This document shows, piece after piece, positions 24,789 to 33,657 of a stretch of 64,000 bases of DNA. The notes below the pieces were generated by a model. It had not been told where the DNA came from. It ran no database searches and saw nothing but the letters and a program-made list of their open reading frames with translations. Position 1 is the stretch's first letter. The number at the start of each line of letters is the position of its first letter. Source of the stretch: Glycomyces fuscus (lineage in GTDB: Bacteria > Actinomycetota > Actinomycetes > Streptosporangiales > Streptosporangiaceae); NCBI GenBank assembly GCA_002529455.1, contig NYMS01000006.1, forward strand, positions 310,001-374,000, in the 5' to 3' direction. The position numbers and the translations under genes are program-made.

Positions 24789-26159
24789 TCACCAGTCGGC
24801 GGGGCCCCGTTGGTCCCGCGTGAGCATCCGCCCGGACCTGTCCTCGGACCCCACGTCCCGCCCGCGCAGGAGGGTGCGGCGCACGCGCCCGAACAGTTCG
24901 GCCCCGTCGTAGGGGCTCACCGGGTTGCGGTGCTCCAGCGCGCGCACGTCCACCCGGAAGGCCTCCTCCGGCGCGACGATGGCGAAGTCGGCGTCGCGGC
25001 CCTCGGCGAGGGCCCCCTTGCCCCGCAGCCCCGCCACCCGCGCGGGCCCGGACGACATCCACCGCACCACGTCCGCCAGGGATCCGCCGCGGCGGCGGGC
25101 CTCGGTCCACACCGCGGAGAAGCCCACCTGGAGTCCGGACACCCCGCCCCACGCGGTGCCGAAGTCGCCGGTGTCCAGGTCCTTGAGGTCGGGGGTGCTG
25201 GGCGAGTGGTCGCTGACCACGCAGTCGATCAGCCCGTCGGCGAGCGCGCGCCACAGCAGGTCGCGGTTGGCCGCGTCCCGGATGGGCGGGCAGCACTTGT
25301 ACTGGGTGGCCCCGGCGGGCACGCCCTCGGCCTCCAGGGTGAGGTAGTGCGGGCAGGTCTCCACCGTCAGCGGCACCCCGTCAGCCCTGGCCTGGGCGAT
25401 CAGCGGCAGCGCGGAGGCGCTGGACAGGTGCAGCACGTGCGCGTGGGTGCCGGTGGCCCTGGCCACGTCGATCACCCGGGCGATCGCCTCGTTCTCGGCG
25501 GTGTCGGGCCGCGAGGCCAGGAAGGCGGCGTAGTCGCGCCCGGCCGCGGGCGGTGCCCCGTCCAGGACGCCGGGGTCCTCGGCGTGCACGATGAGCCGGC
25601 CGCCGAACTCCCCGATGGCCTCCGCGGCCGAGTACAGCTCCTCCGGGGACAGGTGGCCGAACTCCTCCACCCCCGACGGGGACAGGAACGCCTTGAACCC
25701 GAACACCCCGCGCTCCCAGAGCTCGGCGAGCTCCTTGGTGGCGCCGGGGCGGCTGTTCTCGGGGACCGCCCCGCCCCAGAAGCCCACGTCCACGGCGAGC
25801 TTGCCCTCGGCGGCGGCACGCTTGGCGTCGAGCCCGGCGACGGTGGTGGTCGGCGGCACGCTGTTGAGCGGCATGTCGACCAGGGTCGTGATCCCGCCCA
25901 GCGCGGCGGCCCGCGTGGCGGTGGCGAAACCCTCCCACTCGGTGCGCCCCGGCTCGTTGACGTGCACGTGGGTGTCGACCAGGCCGGGCAGCAGCACCTC
26001 GTCCTCGGCCAGGGTGATCTCACGGCGGGCGATGAGCGGTGCGAGCTCCCCCTCCAGGACGTTGACCACGCGACCGTCGCGTACCCCGACGGTGACGGGC
26101 CTCTCCCCCTCGGGGGTGAGGGCGCGGCGGGCGCGGACGGCGAGATCGTGCTGGGTCAT
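24789..26159 (-). CDS. allB: Allantoinase
   Basis: Zinc amidohydrolase opening allantoin to allantoate. The 456-residue cyclic amidohydrolase carries [22 protein letters not shown] (His-x-His metal site), [10 protein letters not shown] with the Lys that is carboxylated, [26 protein letters not shown] and [15 protein letters not shown] 26159 is chosen; GTG 26168, overlapping the upstream stop, is an alternative. The junction with the DUF6986 gene indicates one transcript. It shares with that gene the operator region at 27495-27530. Confidence 0.93.
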   Translation of the reverse strand: MTQHDLAVRARRALTPEGERPVTVGVRDGRVVNVLEGELAPLIARREITLAEDEVLLPGLVDTHVHVNEPGRTEWEGFATATRAAALGGITTLVDMPLNSVPPTTTVAGLDAKRAAAEGKLAVDVGFWGGAVPENSRPGATKELAELWERGVFGFKAFLSPSGVEEFGHLSPEELYSAAEAIGEFGGRLIVHAEDPGVLDGAPPAAGRDYAAFLASRPDTAENEAIARVIDVARATGTHAHVLHLSSASALPLIAQARADGVPLTVETCPHYLTLEAEGVPAGATQYKCCPPIRDAANRDLLWRALADGLIDCVVSDHSPSTPDLKDLDTGDFGTAWGGVSGLQVGFSAVWTEARRRGGSLADVVRWMSSGPARVAGLRGKGALAEGRDADFAIVAPEEAFRVDVRALEHRNPVSPYDGAELFGRVRRTLLRGRDVGSEDRSGRMLTRDQRGPADW

Positions 26160-26164
26160 GTGTG

Positions 26165-27469
26165 TCACTGCTCCTGTCCCACGCGTCGGCTGGCCAGGCC
26201 GACGAGTGTGCGGGTGTCGGTTCCGGCGGCCTCGGCCACCTCGGTCTCGTCCAGCGCCCCGCAGCGTACCCCGCTCACGAGGGCGGCGGCCAACGCCTGG
26301 GCGGTGGCGGGCTCGTCCAGCACTCCCCCGGCGACGGCGCCGAGGTAGGCGCGCAGGCGCGCGGCGGCGGGAGCGAAGGCCTCGCGGTAGAAGACGTAGG
26401 TGGCCAGGTAGCGGGTGGGCAGCTGGTGCGGGTGCAGGTCCCAGCCCTGGTAGAAGCCGCGCTCCAGGGAGCGGCGGACCAGGGAGGCGTGCAGGCGCCA
26501 GGCGGCGTGCACCTCCTCGGGGGAGCCGACGGGCAGCACGTTGGTGGAGCCGTCGGAGAGCCACACCCCCGTCCCGGCGGCGGCCACCTGCATGACGGCC
26601 TTGGCGTGGTCGGCGACCGGGTGGGCCATGCTCTGGTAGGCGGCCGTGATCCCGCAGGCGGCGCTGTAGTCGTAGGTGCCGTAGTGCAGGGCGCTGACCC
26701 GGCCCTGCCCGGCGCGGATCATGCGTGCGACGGCCACCGTGCCGTCGGGGAGCAGGACCGACTGCGGTGTCTCGATCTGCAGCTCGAACCCCAGCCGCCC
26801 CTCGGGCAGCTCCAGGCGCCGCTCCAGTTCCTCGGCGAGCCAGGCCATCGCCTCGACCTGCTCCACGGAGGTGATCTTGGGCAGGGTCAGCGCCAGCCCC
26901 TCCGGCAGTGCGCCGAGCTCCTCCAGGAGGGTGTGCAGGAACAGCGCCAGGCTGCGGGCGCCGCGGGCGCGTCCGGCTGCCTCCATGCCCTTCATGCGGA
27001 CGCCGAAGACGGGCGGGGCCTGTCCGGCGCCCAGGTCGGAGCACAGGGCGCGGGCGGCCCCGACGACGTCGCGGTCCTCCTCCTCGTCGCCCCGGTCGCC
27101 GTAGCCGTCCTCCAGGTCCACGCGCAGGTCCTCGACCGGCTCGCGGCCGAGCTTGTCGCGCAGGCGGGGCAGGACCCCGGCGACGGCGTCCCCGTCCACA
27201 CCGGTGGCGGCTGCCAGGGACGCGGCGTCGGGCGCGTACTCGTCCAGGCTGTTCAGGGCGGCCTCGCCCCACTCCCGGGCCAGGCCGCGGTGGACGCGGT
27301 CCGCGGGCACGTAGACGGTGTGCACCGGCTGTCGGGCGCCGGAGGACCCCGGGTAGTCGCGGACGAGCCGGGCGTCGGCGTCGGCCAGGCGCGCGTTCAG
27401 TCCGGCGGTGAGCACGTCCAGACCGAGATCGGGGTCCCTGCGGCGGTTCTCGGACCGGTCCTGTTGCAC
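26165..27469 (-). CDS. DUF6986 / HpcH-HpaI aldolase-like protein of allantoin clusters
   Basis: A 434-residue protein of the CitE/HpcH lyase superfamily, judged from [11 protein letters not shown] (about 115-125), [12 protein letters not shown] (about 227-237, the metal-binding Glu region) and [13 protein letters not shown]. Such enzymes cleave or form C-C bonds with Mg2+ and small oxoacids such as glyoxylate or pyruvate. The family is unassigned as far as I know. It is coupled to allB and divergent from allR, so it is part of allantoin use; it may act on ureidoglycolate, glyoxylate or a condensation product. GTG 27469 follows GGGAGAGG. Confidence 0.75.
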   Translation of the reverse strand: MQQDRSENRRRDPDLGLDVLTAGLNARLADADARLVRDYPGSSGARQPVHTVYVPADRVHRGLAREWGEAALNSLDEYAPDAASLAAATGVDGDAVAGVLPRLRDKLGREPVEDLRVDLEDGYGDRGDEEEDRDVVGAARALCSDLGAGQAPPVFGVRMKGMEAAGRARGARSLALFLHTLLEELGALPEGLALTLPKITSVEQVEAMAWLAEELERRLELPEGRLGFELQIETPQSVLLPDGTVAVARMIRAGQGRVSALHYGTYDYSAACGITAAYQSMAHPVADHAKAVMQVAAAGTGVWLSDGSTNVLPVGSPEEVHAAWRLHASLVRRSLERGFYQGWDLHPHQLPTRYLATYVFYREAFAPAAARLRAYLGAVAGGVLDEPATAQALAAALVSGVRCGALDETEVAEAAGTDTRTLVGLASRRVGQEQ

Positions 27470-27494
27470 TTGTATGTCCTCTCCCAGGCTAGAT

Positions 27495-27530
27495 TTTCCT
27501 ATCGTGGATAGTAACTTTTGCTATCCGGAA
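27495..27530. promoter_or_regulatory. Paired AllR-like boxes between the DUF6986 gene and allR
   Basis: TTTCCTATCGTGGAT (27495-27509) and TTTTGCTATCCGGAA (27516-27530) are exactly 21 bp apart, as in the hyi promoter. The pair lies in the divergent spacer and can control both directions, including the regulator itself. Confidence 0.7.
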
Positions 27531-27691
27531 TAACAAGGGAGCCCGTGGTGTCCAAGATCCCGGGGCGCAGGTTCCCGGACGGCCGGAAGGCCGCCGTTCC
27601 ACGTGCTATAGAAGACAGTGAGCCGGGAACCGCCCTCCCCCCGCGGAGGCAGGACCCCGAACCCACGGCCCTCAGCACGGGAGCGCGATCG

Positions 27692-28489
27692 TTGTCAGCC
27701 CCACAGACCTCTCTACACCCTGACGATCAGGGCAAACGCGGACGCCCCGGCGGTGTGCAGTCCCTCGACCGCGCCTTCTCCCTGCTGGAGATCATGGCCG
27801 AGGCGGGCGGCGAGACCTCGCTGAGCCAGCTGGCCGACTCCTCGGGGCTCCCCCTGCCGACCATCCACCGCATCATCCGCACCCTGGTCGGCAACGGCTA
27901 CGTGCGCCAGCTGCCCTCCCGCCGCTACGCGCTGGGCCCCCGGCTGATCGGGCTGGGCGACAAGGCCTCGCAGATGCTGGGTACCTGGGCCCGCCCACAC
28001 CTGGCACAGCTGGTGGAGGACCTGGGCGAGACCGCCAACCTGGCGATGCTCGACGGCGACAAGGTCGTCTACGTGGCCCAGGTGCCCTCACAGCACTCCA
28101 TGCGCATGTTCACCGAGGTGGGGCGCCGCGTGCTGCCGCACTCGGCGGGCGTGGGCAAGGCGCTGCTGTCCCAGCTCGACGACGAGGAGGTGCTGGCCAC
28201 GGTCCGCCGCACCGGCATGCCCGCCGCCACCGACCGCACCATCACCGACCCCGAGGCCTTCCTCGCCGAGCTGCGCCGGGTCCGCGAGAACGGCTTCGCC
28301 GTCGACGACGGCGAACAGGAGGTCGGGGTGCGCTGCGTGGCGGTCCCGGTCGCCGGGGCGCCCTCGGGGATGGCGGTGTCGGTGTCGGGCCCCGAGGCCC
28401 GGGTGAGCTGGGAGTTCGTGGACCGCGCCGCGCCCATCGTGCGGCGCTGCGCGACCCTGCTGGCCACCGACCTCAACAACCAGACGTGA
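27692..28489 (+). CDS. allR: IclR-family regulator, AllR-like
   Basis: A 265-residue IclR-type repressor with an N-terminal winged helix (GGVQSLDRAFSLLEIMAEAGGETSLSQLADSSGLPLPTIHRIIRTLVGNGYV) and an effector domain containing LPHSAGVGKALLSQL and GVRCVAVPVAG. TTG 27692 has GGGAG 8 nt upstream and gives the usual family length. GTG 27545/27548, with AAGGGAG, would add a 48-residue Pro/Arg-rich tail whose codons are atypical (ATA, GTT, CGT). AllR-like identity is inferred from the allantoin gene context; glyoxylate or allantoin derivatives are the expected effectors in this family. Confidence 0.82.
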   Translation: MSAPQTSLHPDDQGKRGRPGGVQSLDRAFSLLEIMAEAGGETSLSQLADSSGLPLPTIHRIIRTLVGNGYVRQLPSRRYALGPRLIGLGDKASQMLGTWARPHLAQLVEDLGETANLAMLDGDKVVYVAQVPSQHSMRMFTEVGRRVLPHSAGVGKALLSQLDDEEVLATVRRTGMPAATDRTITDPEAFLAELRRVRENGFAVDDGEQEVGVRCVAVPVAGAPSGMAVSVSGPEARVSWEFVDRAAPIVRRCATLLATDLNNQT

Positions 28490-28525
28490 GGGGCCGGGCC
28501 GGGGAGTCTCCCCCGGCCCGGCCCC
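28490..28525. terminator. Bidirectional hairpin between allR and era
   Basis: GGGGCCGGGCCGGGG (28490-28504) pairs with 28511-28525 over a 6-nt loop between convergent genes. Confidence 0.8.
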
Positions 28526-28540
28526 CGTTCGCCGACCCGC

Positions 28541-29509
28541 TCAGGTGGGCTGGTCGAAGCCCAGCTTGCGCAGCTGCTTGGGGTCGCGCTGCCAGTCCTT
28601 GGCCACCCGCACCCGCAGGTCCAGGAACACCCGGCGGCCCAGCAGGGCCTCGATCTGCTTGCGGGCCCGCGAACCCACGTCGCGCAGGCGCGAGCCCTTG
28701 GACCCGATCACGATCGCCTTCTGGCTGGACCGCTCCACGTACAGCGACGCGTAGATGTCCACCAGCTCCCGGCCCGGGCGGGTGTTCTCACGCTCGGACA
28801 TCTCGTCCACGACCACCGCGATGGAGTGCGGCAGCTCGTCGCGCACGCCCTCCAGGGCCGCCTCGCGCACCAGCTCGGCCACCAGCATCTCGTCCGGCTC
28901 GTCGGTGAGGTCGCCGTCCGGGTACAGCGGCGGCCCCTGCGGCAGGTGCGAGCACAGCACGTCGGTGACCGTCTCCAGCTGGAAGCCCCCCTGCGCCGAG
29001 ACCGGGACGATGTCGGCCCAGTCGCCCAGCTCGTCGACCGCCATCAGGTGGCGGCCCACGGTGTCCCGGTCCACCAGGTCGGTCTTGGTGACCAGGGCCA
29101 CCACGGGGGTGTTGGTCTGCTCCGCCAGCTCCTTGGCGATGTAGGTGTCGCCCCGCCCGATCGGCTCGTTGGCGGGCAGGCAGAACGCGATCACGTCCAC
29201 CTCGACCAGGGTGGACCGCACCAGCGAGTCCAACCGCTCACCCAGCAGGGTGCGCGGCTTGTGCAGGCCGGGCGTGTCCACGATGATCAGCTGCGCGTCG
29301 GGCCGGTGCACGATCCCGCGCACCGTGCGCCGCGTGGTCTGGGGCCGGTTGCTGGTGATCGCCACCTTCTGCCCGACCAGCGCGTTCATCAGGGTGGACT
29401 TGCCCACGTTGGGGCGGCCCACGAAGCACGCGAAACCACTGCGGAAGCCCTCCGGGTAGGAGGGCATCTCCAGCGGTACACGCAGCTTCTCCAGGTCGAG
29501 ATCGTTCAT
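28541..29509 (-). CDS. era: GTPase Era
   Basis: Ribosome-assembly GTPase that binds the 3' end of 16S rRNA. The 322-residue protein has G1 GRPNVGKST (about 32-40), G2 TTRRTVRGI, G3 DTPGLHKP, G4 TKTD and G5 VSAQ, then a KH RNA-binding domain (AIVIGSKGSRLRDVGSRARKQIEALLGRRVFLDLRV). The C-terminal KDWQRDPKQLRKLGF is typical. It follows the cytidine-deaminase-like gene closely and belongs to the ybeY-era housekeeping transcript. Confidence 0.95.
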   Translation of the reverse strand: MNDLDLEKLRVPLEMPSYPEGFRSGFACFVGRPNVGKSTLMNALVGQKVAITSNRPQTTRRTVRGIVHRPDAQLIIVDTPGLHKPRTLLGERLDSLVRSTLVEVDVIAFCLPANEPIGRGDTYIAKELAEQTNTPVVALVTKTDLVDRDTVGRHLMAVDELGDWADIVPVSAQGGFQLETVTDVLCSHLPQGPPLYPDGDLTDEPDEMLVAELVREAALEGVRDELPHSIAVVVDEMSERENTRPGRELVDIYASLYVERSSQKAIVIGSKGSRLRDVGSRARKQIEALLGRRVFLDLRVRVAKDWQRDPKQLRKLGFDQPT

Positions 29510-29518
29510 GCGTCCTTC

Positions 29519-29863
29519 TCAGCGCCGGGTGATGCTCGCGGGCACCCCGTCCGGGGCGGCGATCACCACCACCTGGGTCTTCAGGTCGTCCGCCACCGCG
29601 CGGTCGTCCTCGGTCAGCTCCGCGGCCTCGGTGACCACCACGGCGGCCTCCAGCGCGGTCGCCTCGCCGGAGACGGCCGCGGCCACGGCCGCCTGGAGCG
29701 CGGACAGGCGGAGCGAGGGCAGCGACACCGTCGTGGCCACGTACGTGCGCCCGGTCTCGTCGCGCACCGCCGCGCCCTCCGCCGCCGCGTTGCGGGCACG
29801 GGAAGCCCGCGCGAGCGTGATGAGCTTGCCGTCCTCGGGGCCGAGCCCCGTCGTCTCCGTCAC
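29519..29863 (-). CDS. Cytidine-deaminase-like protein lacking zinc ligands
   Basis: A 114-residue protein whose layout (EGAAVRDETGRTYVATTVSLPSLRLSALQAAVAAAVSG ... AAVVVTEA) follows the cytidine deaminase fold, but the catalytic His/Cys-Ala-Glu and the PCxxC motif are missing; the protein has no cysteine at all. It is therefore a probable pseudoenzyme. It overlaps the CBS-domain gene by 4 bp (ATGA) and precedes era, a position kept in other actinomycetes. A role linked to ribosome maturation neighbours is possible but unproven. Confidence 0.7.
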   Translation of the reverse strand: MTETTGLGPEDGKLITLARASRARNAAAEGAAVRDETGRTYVATTVSLPSLRLSALQAAVAAAVSGEATALEAAVVVTEAAELTEDDRAVADDLKTQVVVIAAPDGVPASITRR

Positions 29864-31257
29864 TGCTCCGTACTCCTCACGTCGTCGTTCCCCTCCTCCG
29901 GCGCCTCCGCGGCGTCGGCGGGCAGGCGCTCCACCAGGACCGTGGTCATCCGGCTCCGGCGACTGCTCTTGCCCTCGAGGGTGAGTCGGAGACCAGCGTA
30001 TTCGGCCCGGTCCCCTCCCACGGGCACCCGGCCCAGGACGAACGCCACGAGTCCGCCGACGGTCTCCACGTCCGTCACGTCCAGGTCCCGGTCCGGGAAC
30101 AGCTCGTCCAGCTCGCCCAGCGGCAGGCGGGCGGTCACCCGCGCCCGGTCCGCGTCGAGCCAGGCCACCGGCGGGATCTCGTGGTCGTACTCGTCGGTGA
30201 TCTCACCGACGATCTCCTCCACGATGTCCTCCAGTGTGACCAGGCCCGCGGTGCCGCCGTACTCGTCGATGGCCACGGCGACGTGGTTGCGCTGCTGCTG
30301 CATCTCGCGCAGCAGCTCGTCGATGGGCTTGGTGTCGGGGACGTAGTTCGCCTGGCGCATCACGTCGCCCGCCGTGAGCGGCACCTCGTCGTCGGTGCCC
30401 GCGGCCGCCGCCCAGCGGTCGCGCAGCTGGTACACCAGGTCCTTGAGGTAGACGATGCCGACCACGTCGTCCTCGTCCTCACCGGTCACCGGGATGCGCG
30501 AGTACCCGCTGGCCAGCGCCAGGGTCAGGACCGCGTCGGCGTCGGCGTCGCGGCTGGTGAACACGATGTCGGGGCGGGGCACCATCACCTCGCGCACGGG
30601 CGTGTCGTCGAGCTTGAACACCGAGCGGATCATCTGGCTCTCCTCGGGATCGATGACCTCCCCCCGCTCGGCCAGGTCCACCAGCTGGCGCAGCTCCACC
30701 TCGGTACTGAAGGGCCCCTCGCGGTCGCCCTTGCCGCGCGGGGTGAGCGCGCGGCCCGCCCCCACGAACAGCTGGGCGATGGGGCCCACCACGACCTGCA
30801 CCGGGTAGACCACGGTCGCGCTTGCGCGCGCGAAGGCCCCGGAGAACTGGCGGCCGAGGATGCGCGGCGCGATCGCGATCAGCACCGACTCCACCACGAC
30901 CATCGCCGCGGCGGTCAACCCGAGGGCGGGCCAGCCCAGCCCCAGCAGGAACACCATGCCCACGGCGGCGGCCAGCACCGCGCACACCTCGCACACCACG
31001 CGCAGGAACAGCAGCACGTTGAGGTGGCGGGTGGGGTCGGCCGACACCCGCTCCCAGCGGCTCCCGGCCCTGGCCGCACGCTCACCGGAGCCCGCCTCGG
31101 GCAGGCCCACGGACATCACGCGGGTGACGGCGACCTCCGCGGCCACCAGGAAGCCCGCGACGGCGGTCAGCGCCAGGGCGACCGCGAACGCGCTGACCCA
31201 CTCGACGGGCTCACCGGTGGTCAGCGGGGCGACGTCGGGCCAGACCGACGGGCTCAT
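29860..31257 (-). CDS. CNNM/CorC-type membrane protein (DUF21, two CBS domains)
   Basis: A 465-residue HlyC/CorC family protein. The N-terminal DUF21 domain has about four hydrophobic segments (AFAVALALTAVAGFLVAAEVAV..., MVFLLGLGWPALGLTAAAMVVVESVLIAI). Two CBS domains follow, with VREVMVPRPDIVF, GYSRIPVTGEDEDDVVGIVYLKDL and VAVAIDEYGGTAGLVTLEDIVEEIVGEI, then a CorC_HlyC C-terminal domain. Relatives take part in Mg2+/Co2+ export or adenine-nucleotide sensing; the exact role is unknown. The start overlaps the ybeY stop, so the genes are co-translated. Confidence 0.9.
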   Translation of the reverse strand: MSPSVWPDVAPLTTGEPVEWVSAFAVALALTAVAGFLVAAEVAVTRVMSVGLPEAGSGERAARAGSRWERVSADPTRHLNVLLFLRVVCEVCAVLAAAVGMVFLLGLGWPALGLTAAAMVVVESVLIAIAPRILGRQFSGAFARASATVVYPVQVVVGPIAQLFVGAGRALTPRGKGDREGPFSTEVELRQLVDLAERGEVIDPEESQMIRSVFKLDDTPVREVMVPRPDIVFTSRDADADAVLTLALASGYSRIPVTGEDEDDVVGIVYLKDLVYQLRDRWAAAAGTDDEVPLTAGDVMRQANYVPDTKPIDELLREMQQQRNHVAVAIDEYGGTAGLVTLEDIVEEIVGEITDEYDHEIPPVAWLDADRARVTARLPLGELDELFPDRDLDVTDVETVGGLVAFVLGRVPVGGDRAEYAGLRLTLEGKSSRRSRMTTVLVERLPADAAEAPEEGNDDVRSTEQ

Positions 31258-31742
31258 CGGGCGCTCTCATCCCCTTCGGCCCCGGCCGACTCGCGCTCGC
31301 GCCAGGCGGCGAGGATCTCACCCTGGAGGCCGAACATCTCCTTGTGCTCCTCGGGCTCGGCGTGGTCGTAGCCCAGCAGGTGCAGGATGCCGTGCGTGCA
31401 CAGCAGGTCGATCTCCGCCTCGGTGTCGTGCCCGGCCTTCTCGGCCTGGCGCTCGGCCACCTGCGGGCAGATGATCACGTCCCCCAGGACGCCCGGCTCG
31501 CTCGTACGGCCGGGGCCGCCGGGGCGCAGTTCGTCCATCGGGAAGGAGAGCACGTCGGTGGGACCCGGCTCGTCCATCCACCGCACGTGCAGGTCGGCCA
31601 TCGGCTCCTCGTCCACCAGCACGACGGACAGCTCGGCCAGCGGATGGACGCGCATGGCGTCGAGCACGTGACGGGCCAGACGGGAGAGCCTCTCCTCGTC
31701 CACGGTGGTGACGCCGGACTCGTTGGCGACGTCGATACTCAT
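31254..31742 (-). CDS. ybeY: Endoribonuclease YbeY
   Basis: Single-strand RNase involved in 16S rRNA 3'-end maturation and ribosome quality control. The 162-residue protein has the zinc motif THGILHLLGYDHAEPEEHKEM (His-x3-His-x5-His), preceded by TDVLSFPMDE and GDVIICP. ATG 31742 follows directly on the spacer after phoH. The gene overlaps the CBS-domain gene by 4 bp and lies upstream of era, the classic phoH-ybeY-era order. Confidence 0.95.
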   Translation of the reverse strand: MSIDVANESGVTTVDEERLSRLARHVLDAMRVHPLAELSVVLVDEEPMADLHVRWMDEPGPTDVLSFPMDELRPGGPGRTSEPGVLGDVIICPQVAERQAEKAGHDTEAEIDLLCTHGILHLLGYDHAEPEEHKEMFGLQGEILAAWRERESAGAEGDESAR

Positions 31743-31832
31743 GGTTGCGGCTGCCTTAACTAGGGTTCGCGGGGGCCGGGCTGCGCGCCCGGCCGGTGGT
31801 GCGGCGCGCCGGTCCGGTGCGCCCGCGGCAAC

Positions 31833-31871
31833 CGAACCGGTGGACCCGCCTGCCGCGGGCCCACCGGTTCG
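31833..31871 (-). terminator. Hairpin terminator downstream of phoH
   Basis: Arms 31833-31849 and 31855-31871 pair at 16 of 17 positions over a 5-nt loop, 15 bp beyond the phoH stop. ybeY would then need its own promoter in 31743-31830 or depend on read-through. Confidence 0.7.
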
Positions 31872-31885
31872 AACGCCGTACTACC

Positions 31886-33004
31886 TCAGTCTGCCTGTTC
31901 CTCGTCGTCGGCGCTTCCCGGAGCCGACCCGTCCGGGGTGTCGGGGGCGCCCCGGCGGGCGGAACCGCCCCGGGGGCGGCCCCCGCCGACGGCGCCCCTG
32001 CGGTCGCCCCGCGCGTCGCCCCGGGCGGCGTCGTAGCGCCCGTAGGCGTCCACGATCTTGCCGACCAGCTTGTGCCGGACGACGTCCTCGCTGCTCAGCC
32101 GACAGAAGGCGATGTCGTCGATGTCACTCAGGATGGACTCGATGGTGCGCAGACCGCTGGTCTGCCCGCCGGGCAGGTCGACCTGGGTCACGTCACCGGT
32201 GACCACGATCTTGGAGCCGAAGCCCAGCCGGGTGAGGAACATCTTCATCTGCTCGGGCGAGGTGTTCTGCGCCTCGTCCAGGATGATGAAGGAGTCGTTC
32301 AGGGTACGCCCGCGCATGTACGCCAGCGGCGCGACCTCGATCGTCCCCGCCGCCATGAGCTTGGGGATGGAGTCGGGGTCGAGCATGTCGTGCAGGGCGT
32401 CGTAGAGCGGGCGCAGGTAGGGGTCGATCTTGTCGTAGAGGGTGCCGGGCAGGAAGCCCAGCCGCTCCCCCGCCTCCACCGCGGGGCGGGTGAGGATGAT
32501 CCGGTTGACTTCCTTGTCCTGGAGCGCCTTGACCGCCTTGGCCATGGCCAGGTACGTCTTGCCGGTACCGGCGGGGCCGATGCCGAACACCACCGTGCGC
32601 TGGTCGATGGTGTCGACGTAGCGCTTCTGGTTCAGCGTCTTGGGGCGGATGGTCTTGCCGCGGTTGGACAGGATGTTGGTGGTCAGCACGTCCGCGGGGC
32701 GCTCGGTACCGGGCGAGCGCAGCATGTGGACCATGCGCTCGATGGTGTCGGGGGTGACGTGGGTGCCGCTCTTGGCGAGTTCGATCAGCTCCTCCACGAG
32801 GCGGACCACGACGGCGGTCTCCTCCGGGGCGCCGCTGATGGTGAACTCGTTGCCGCGCACGTGGATGTCACTGTCGAAGGCCCGCTCCAACGCCCTGAGG
32901 AGTTCGTCCCTGGAGCCCAGCAGGCTGACCATCGTGTGCTCGTCGGGCACCACGACCTTGACCTGGGTGTCCCGTGGCGGGTGCGTGTGCGTTGTCTCGG
33001 ACAT
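31886..33004 (-). CDS. phoH: PhoH-like ATPase
   Basis: A 372-residue PhoH-family P-loop protein, probably an RNA-linked ATPase. It has a KH-like N-terminal part (ELLRALERAFDSDIHVRGNEFTISG), Walker A FGIGPAGTGKTYLAMAKAV, Walker B SFIILDEAQNTSPEQMKMFLTRLG and the VTGDVTQVDLPGG motif, all in canonical order. The C-terminal 40 residues are low-complexity Gly/Arg/Asp. Linked to ybeY and era, as is general in bacteria. ATG 33004; no strong ribosome binding site is seen. Confidence 0.93.
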   Translation of the reverse strand: MSETTHTHPPRDTQVKVVVPDEHTMVSLLGSRDELLRALERAFDSDIHVRGNEFTISGAPEETAVVVRLVEELIELAKSGTHVTPDTIERMVHMLRSPGTERPADVLTTNILSNRGKTIRPKTLNQKRYVDTIDQRTVVFGIGPAGTGKTYLAMAKAVKALQDKEVNRIILTRPAVEAGERLGFLPGTLYDKIDPYLRPLYDALHDMLDPDSIPKLMAAGTIEVAPLAYMRGRTLNDSFIILDEAQNTSPEQMKMFLTRLGFGSKIVVTGDVTQVDLPGGQTSGLRTIESILSDIDDIAFCRLSSEDVVRHKLVGKIVDAYGRYDAARGDARGDRRGAVGGGRPRGGSARRGAPDTPDGSAPGSADDEEQAD

Positions 33005-33306
33005 GGTGAGGCCGTGCGGCCGCTGTCCCTACCCTTCGGTCGGGCGCCTGCCCGACCCCTGCGGGAGGCGCGCCTGGTGGACGGTCCCGGAGCCGCGGAC
33101 GGCGCCCGGTCGGAGCTTCCTCGCCGGTGTTCCCAACGGTCACACCGAACCCTCGAAGCCCCACGACGAGTCTACCAAGGCGCGTCCGCCCGGCTCGATC
33201 CGTTATCTCCGGCTGTGGAGAACGCGCGGGACGCCCGCGGGAGACGCGGACGGGGGCGGTGGGGAGAAGCGGTGTCCGCCCGTCCGCGGCCCCCGGTACC
33301 GGTCCC
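33005..33306 (-). other. Spacer between phoH and the HIT gene
   Basis: This 302-bp stretch has a possible HIT-gene terminator: CGCGGACGGG (33245-33254) can pair with 33279-33288 over a 24-nt loop. The phoH promoter should also lie here, but I could not fix clear hexamers. Confidence 0.4.
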
Positions 33307-33657
33307 CTACCCGGGGGGCCAGTTCAGCCCGCGCCCGCCGAGCAGGTGCCCGTGGAGGTGGAAGACCGTCTGCCCGGCACCGCTGCCGGTGTTGAACACC
33401 AGCCGGTAGCCCAGGTCGGCGACGTCCTCGTCCGAGGCCACCTCGTGCGCCACCCGGACGATCTCGTCGAGCAGGCCGGTGCCCGCGGCGGCGGCCTCGG
33501 CGGCGGTGGGGTAGTGCTCGCGCGGGATGATCAGCACGTGCGTGGGTGCCTGGGGGTTGATGTCGCGGAAGGCGACCGCGCGCTCGCTCTCGCGCACGAT
33601 CTCCGCCGGCACCTCTCCCTTCACGATCTTGCAGAAAAGACAGTCGTCCTGGGCCAT
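33307..33657 (-). CDS. HIT family (HINT-like) nucleotide hydrolase
   Basis: A 116-residue histidine-triad protein: CLFCKIVKGEVPAEIV at the N-terminus (Cys pair as in zinc-binding HINT), RDINPQAPTHVLIIPREHY and the triad QTVFHLHGHLLGG. Family members hydrolyse purine phosphoramidates or aminoacyl-adenylates. ATG 33657 is chosen because it begins the conserved MAQDDCLFCKI and follows AAAGGTG; the frame extends upstream without conservation. It is divergent from the sigma-factor gene across about 260 bp. Confidence 0.92.
   Translation of the reverse strand: MAQDDCLFCKIVKGEVPAEIVRESERAVAFRDINPQAPTHVLIIPREHYPTAAEAAAAGTGLLDEIVRVAHEVASDEDVADLGYRLVFNTGSGAGQTVFHLHGHLLGGRGLNWPPG

Noticed and set aside
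27548-27691. N-terminal extension of the IclR regulator from GTG 27545/27548
   Set aside because: It has a good ribosome site, but the codons are atypical, the peptide is Pro/Arg-rich without conservation, and TTG 27692 gives the normal family length. It cannot be fully excluded.
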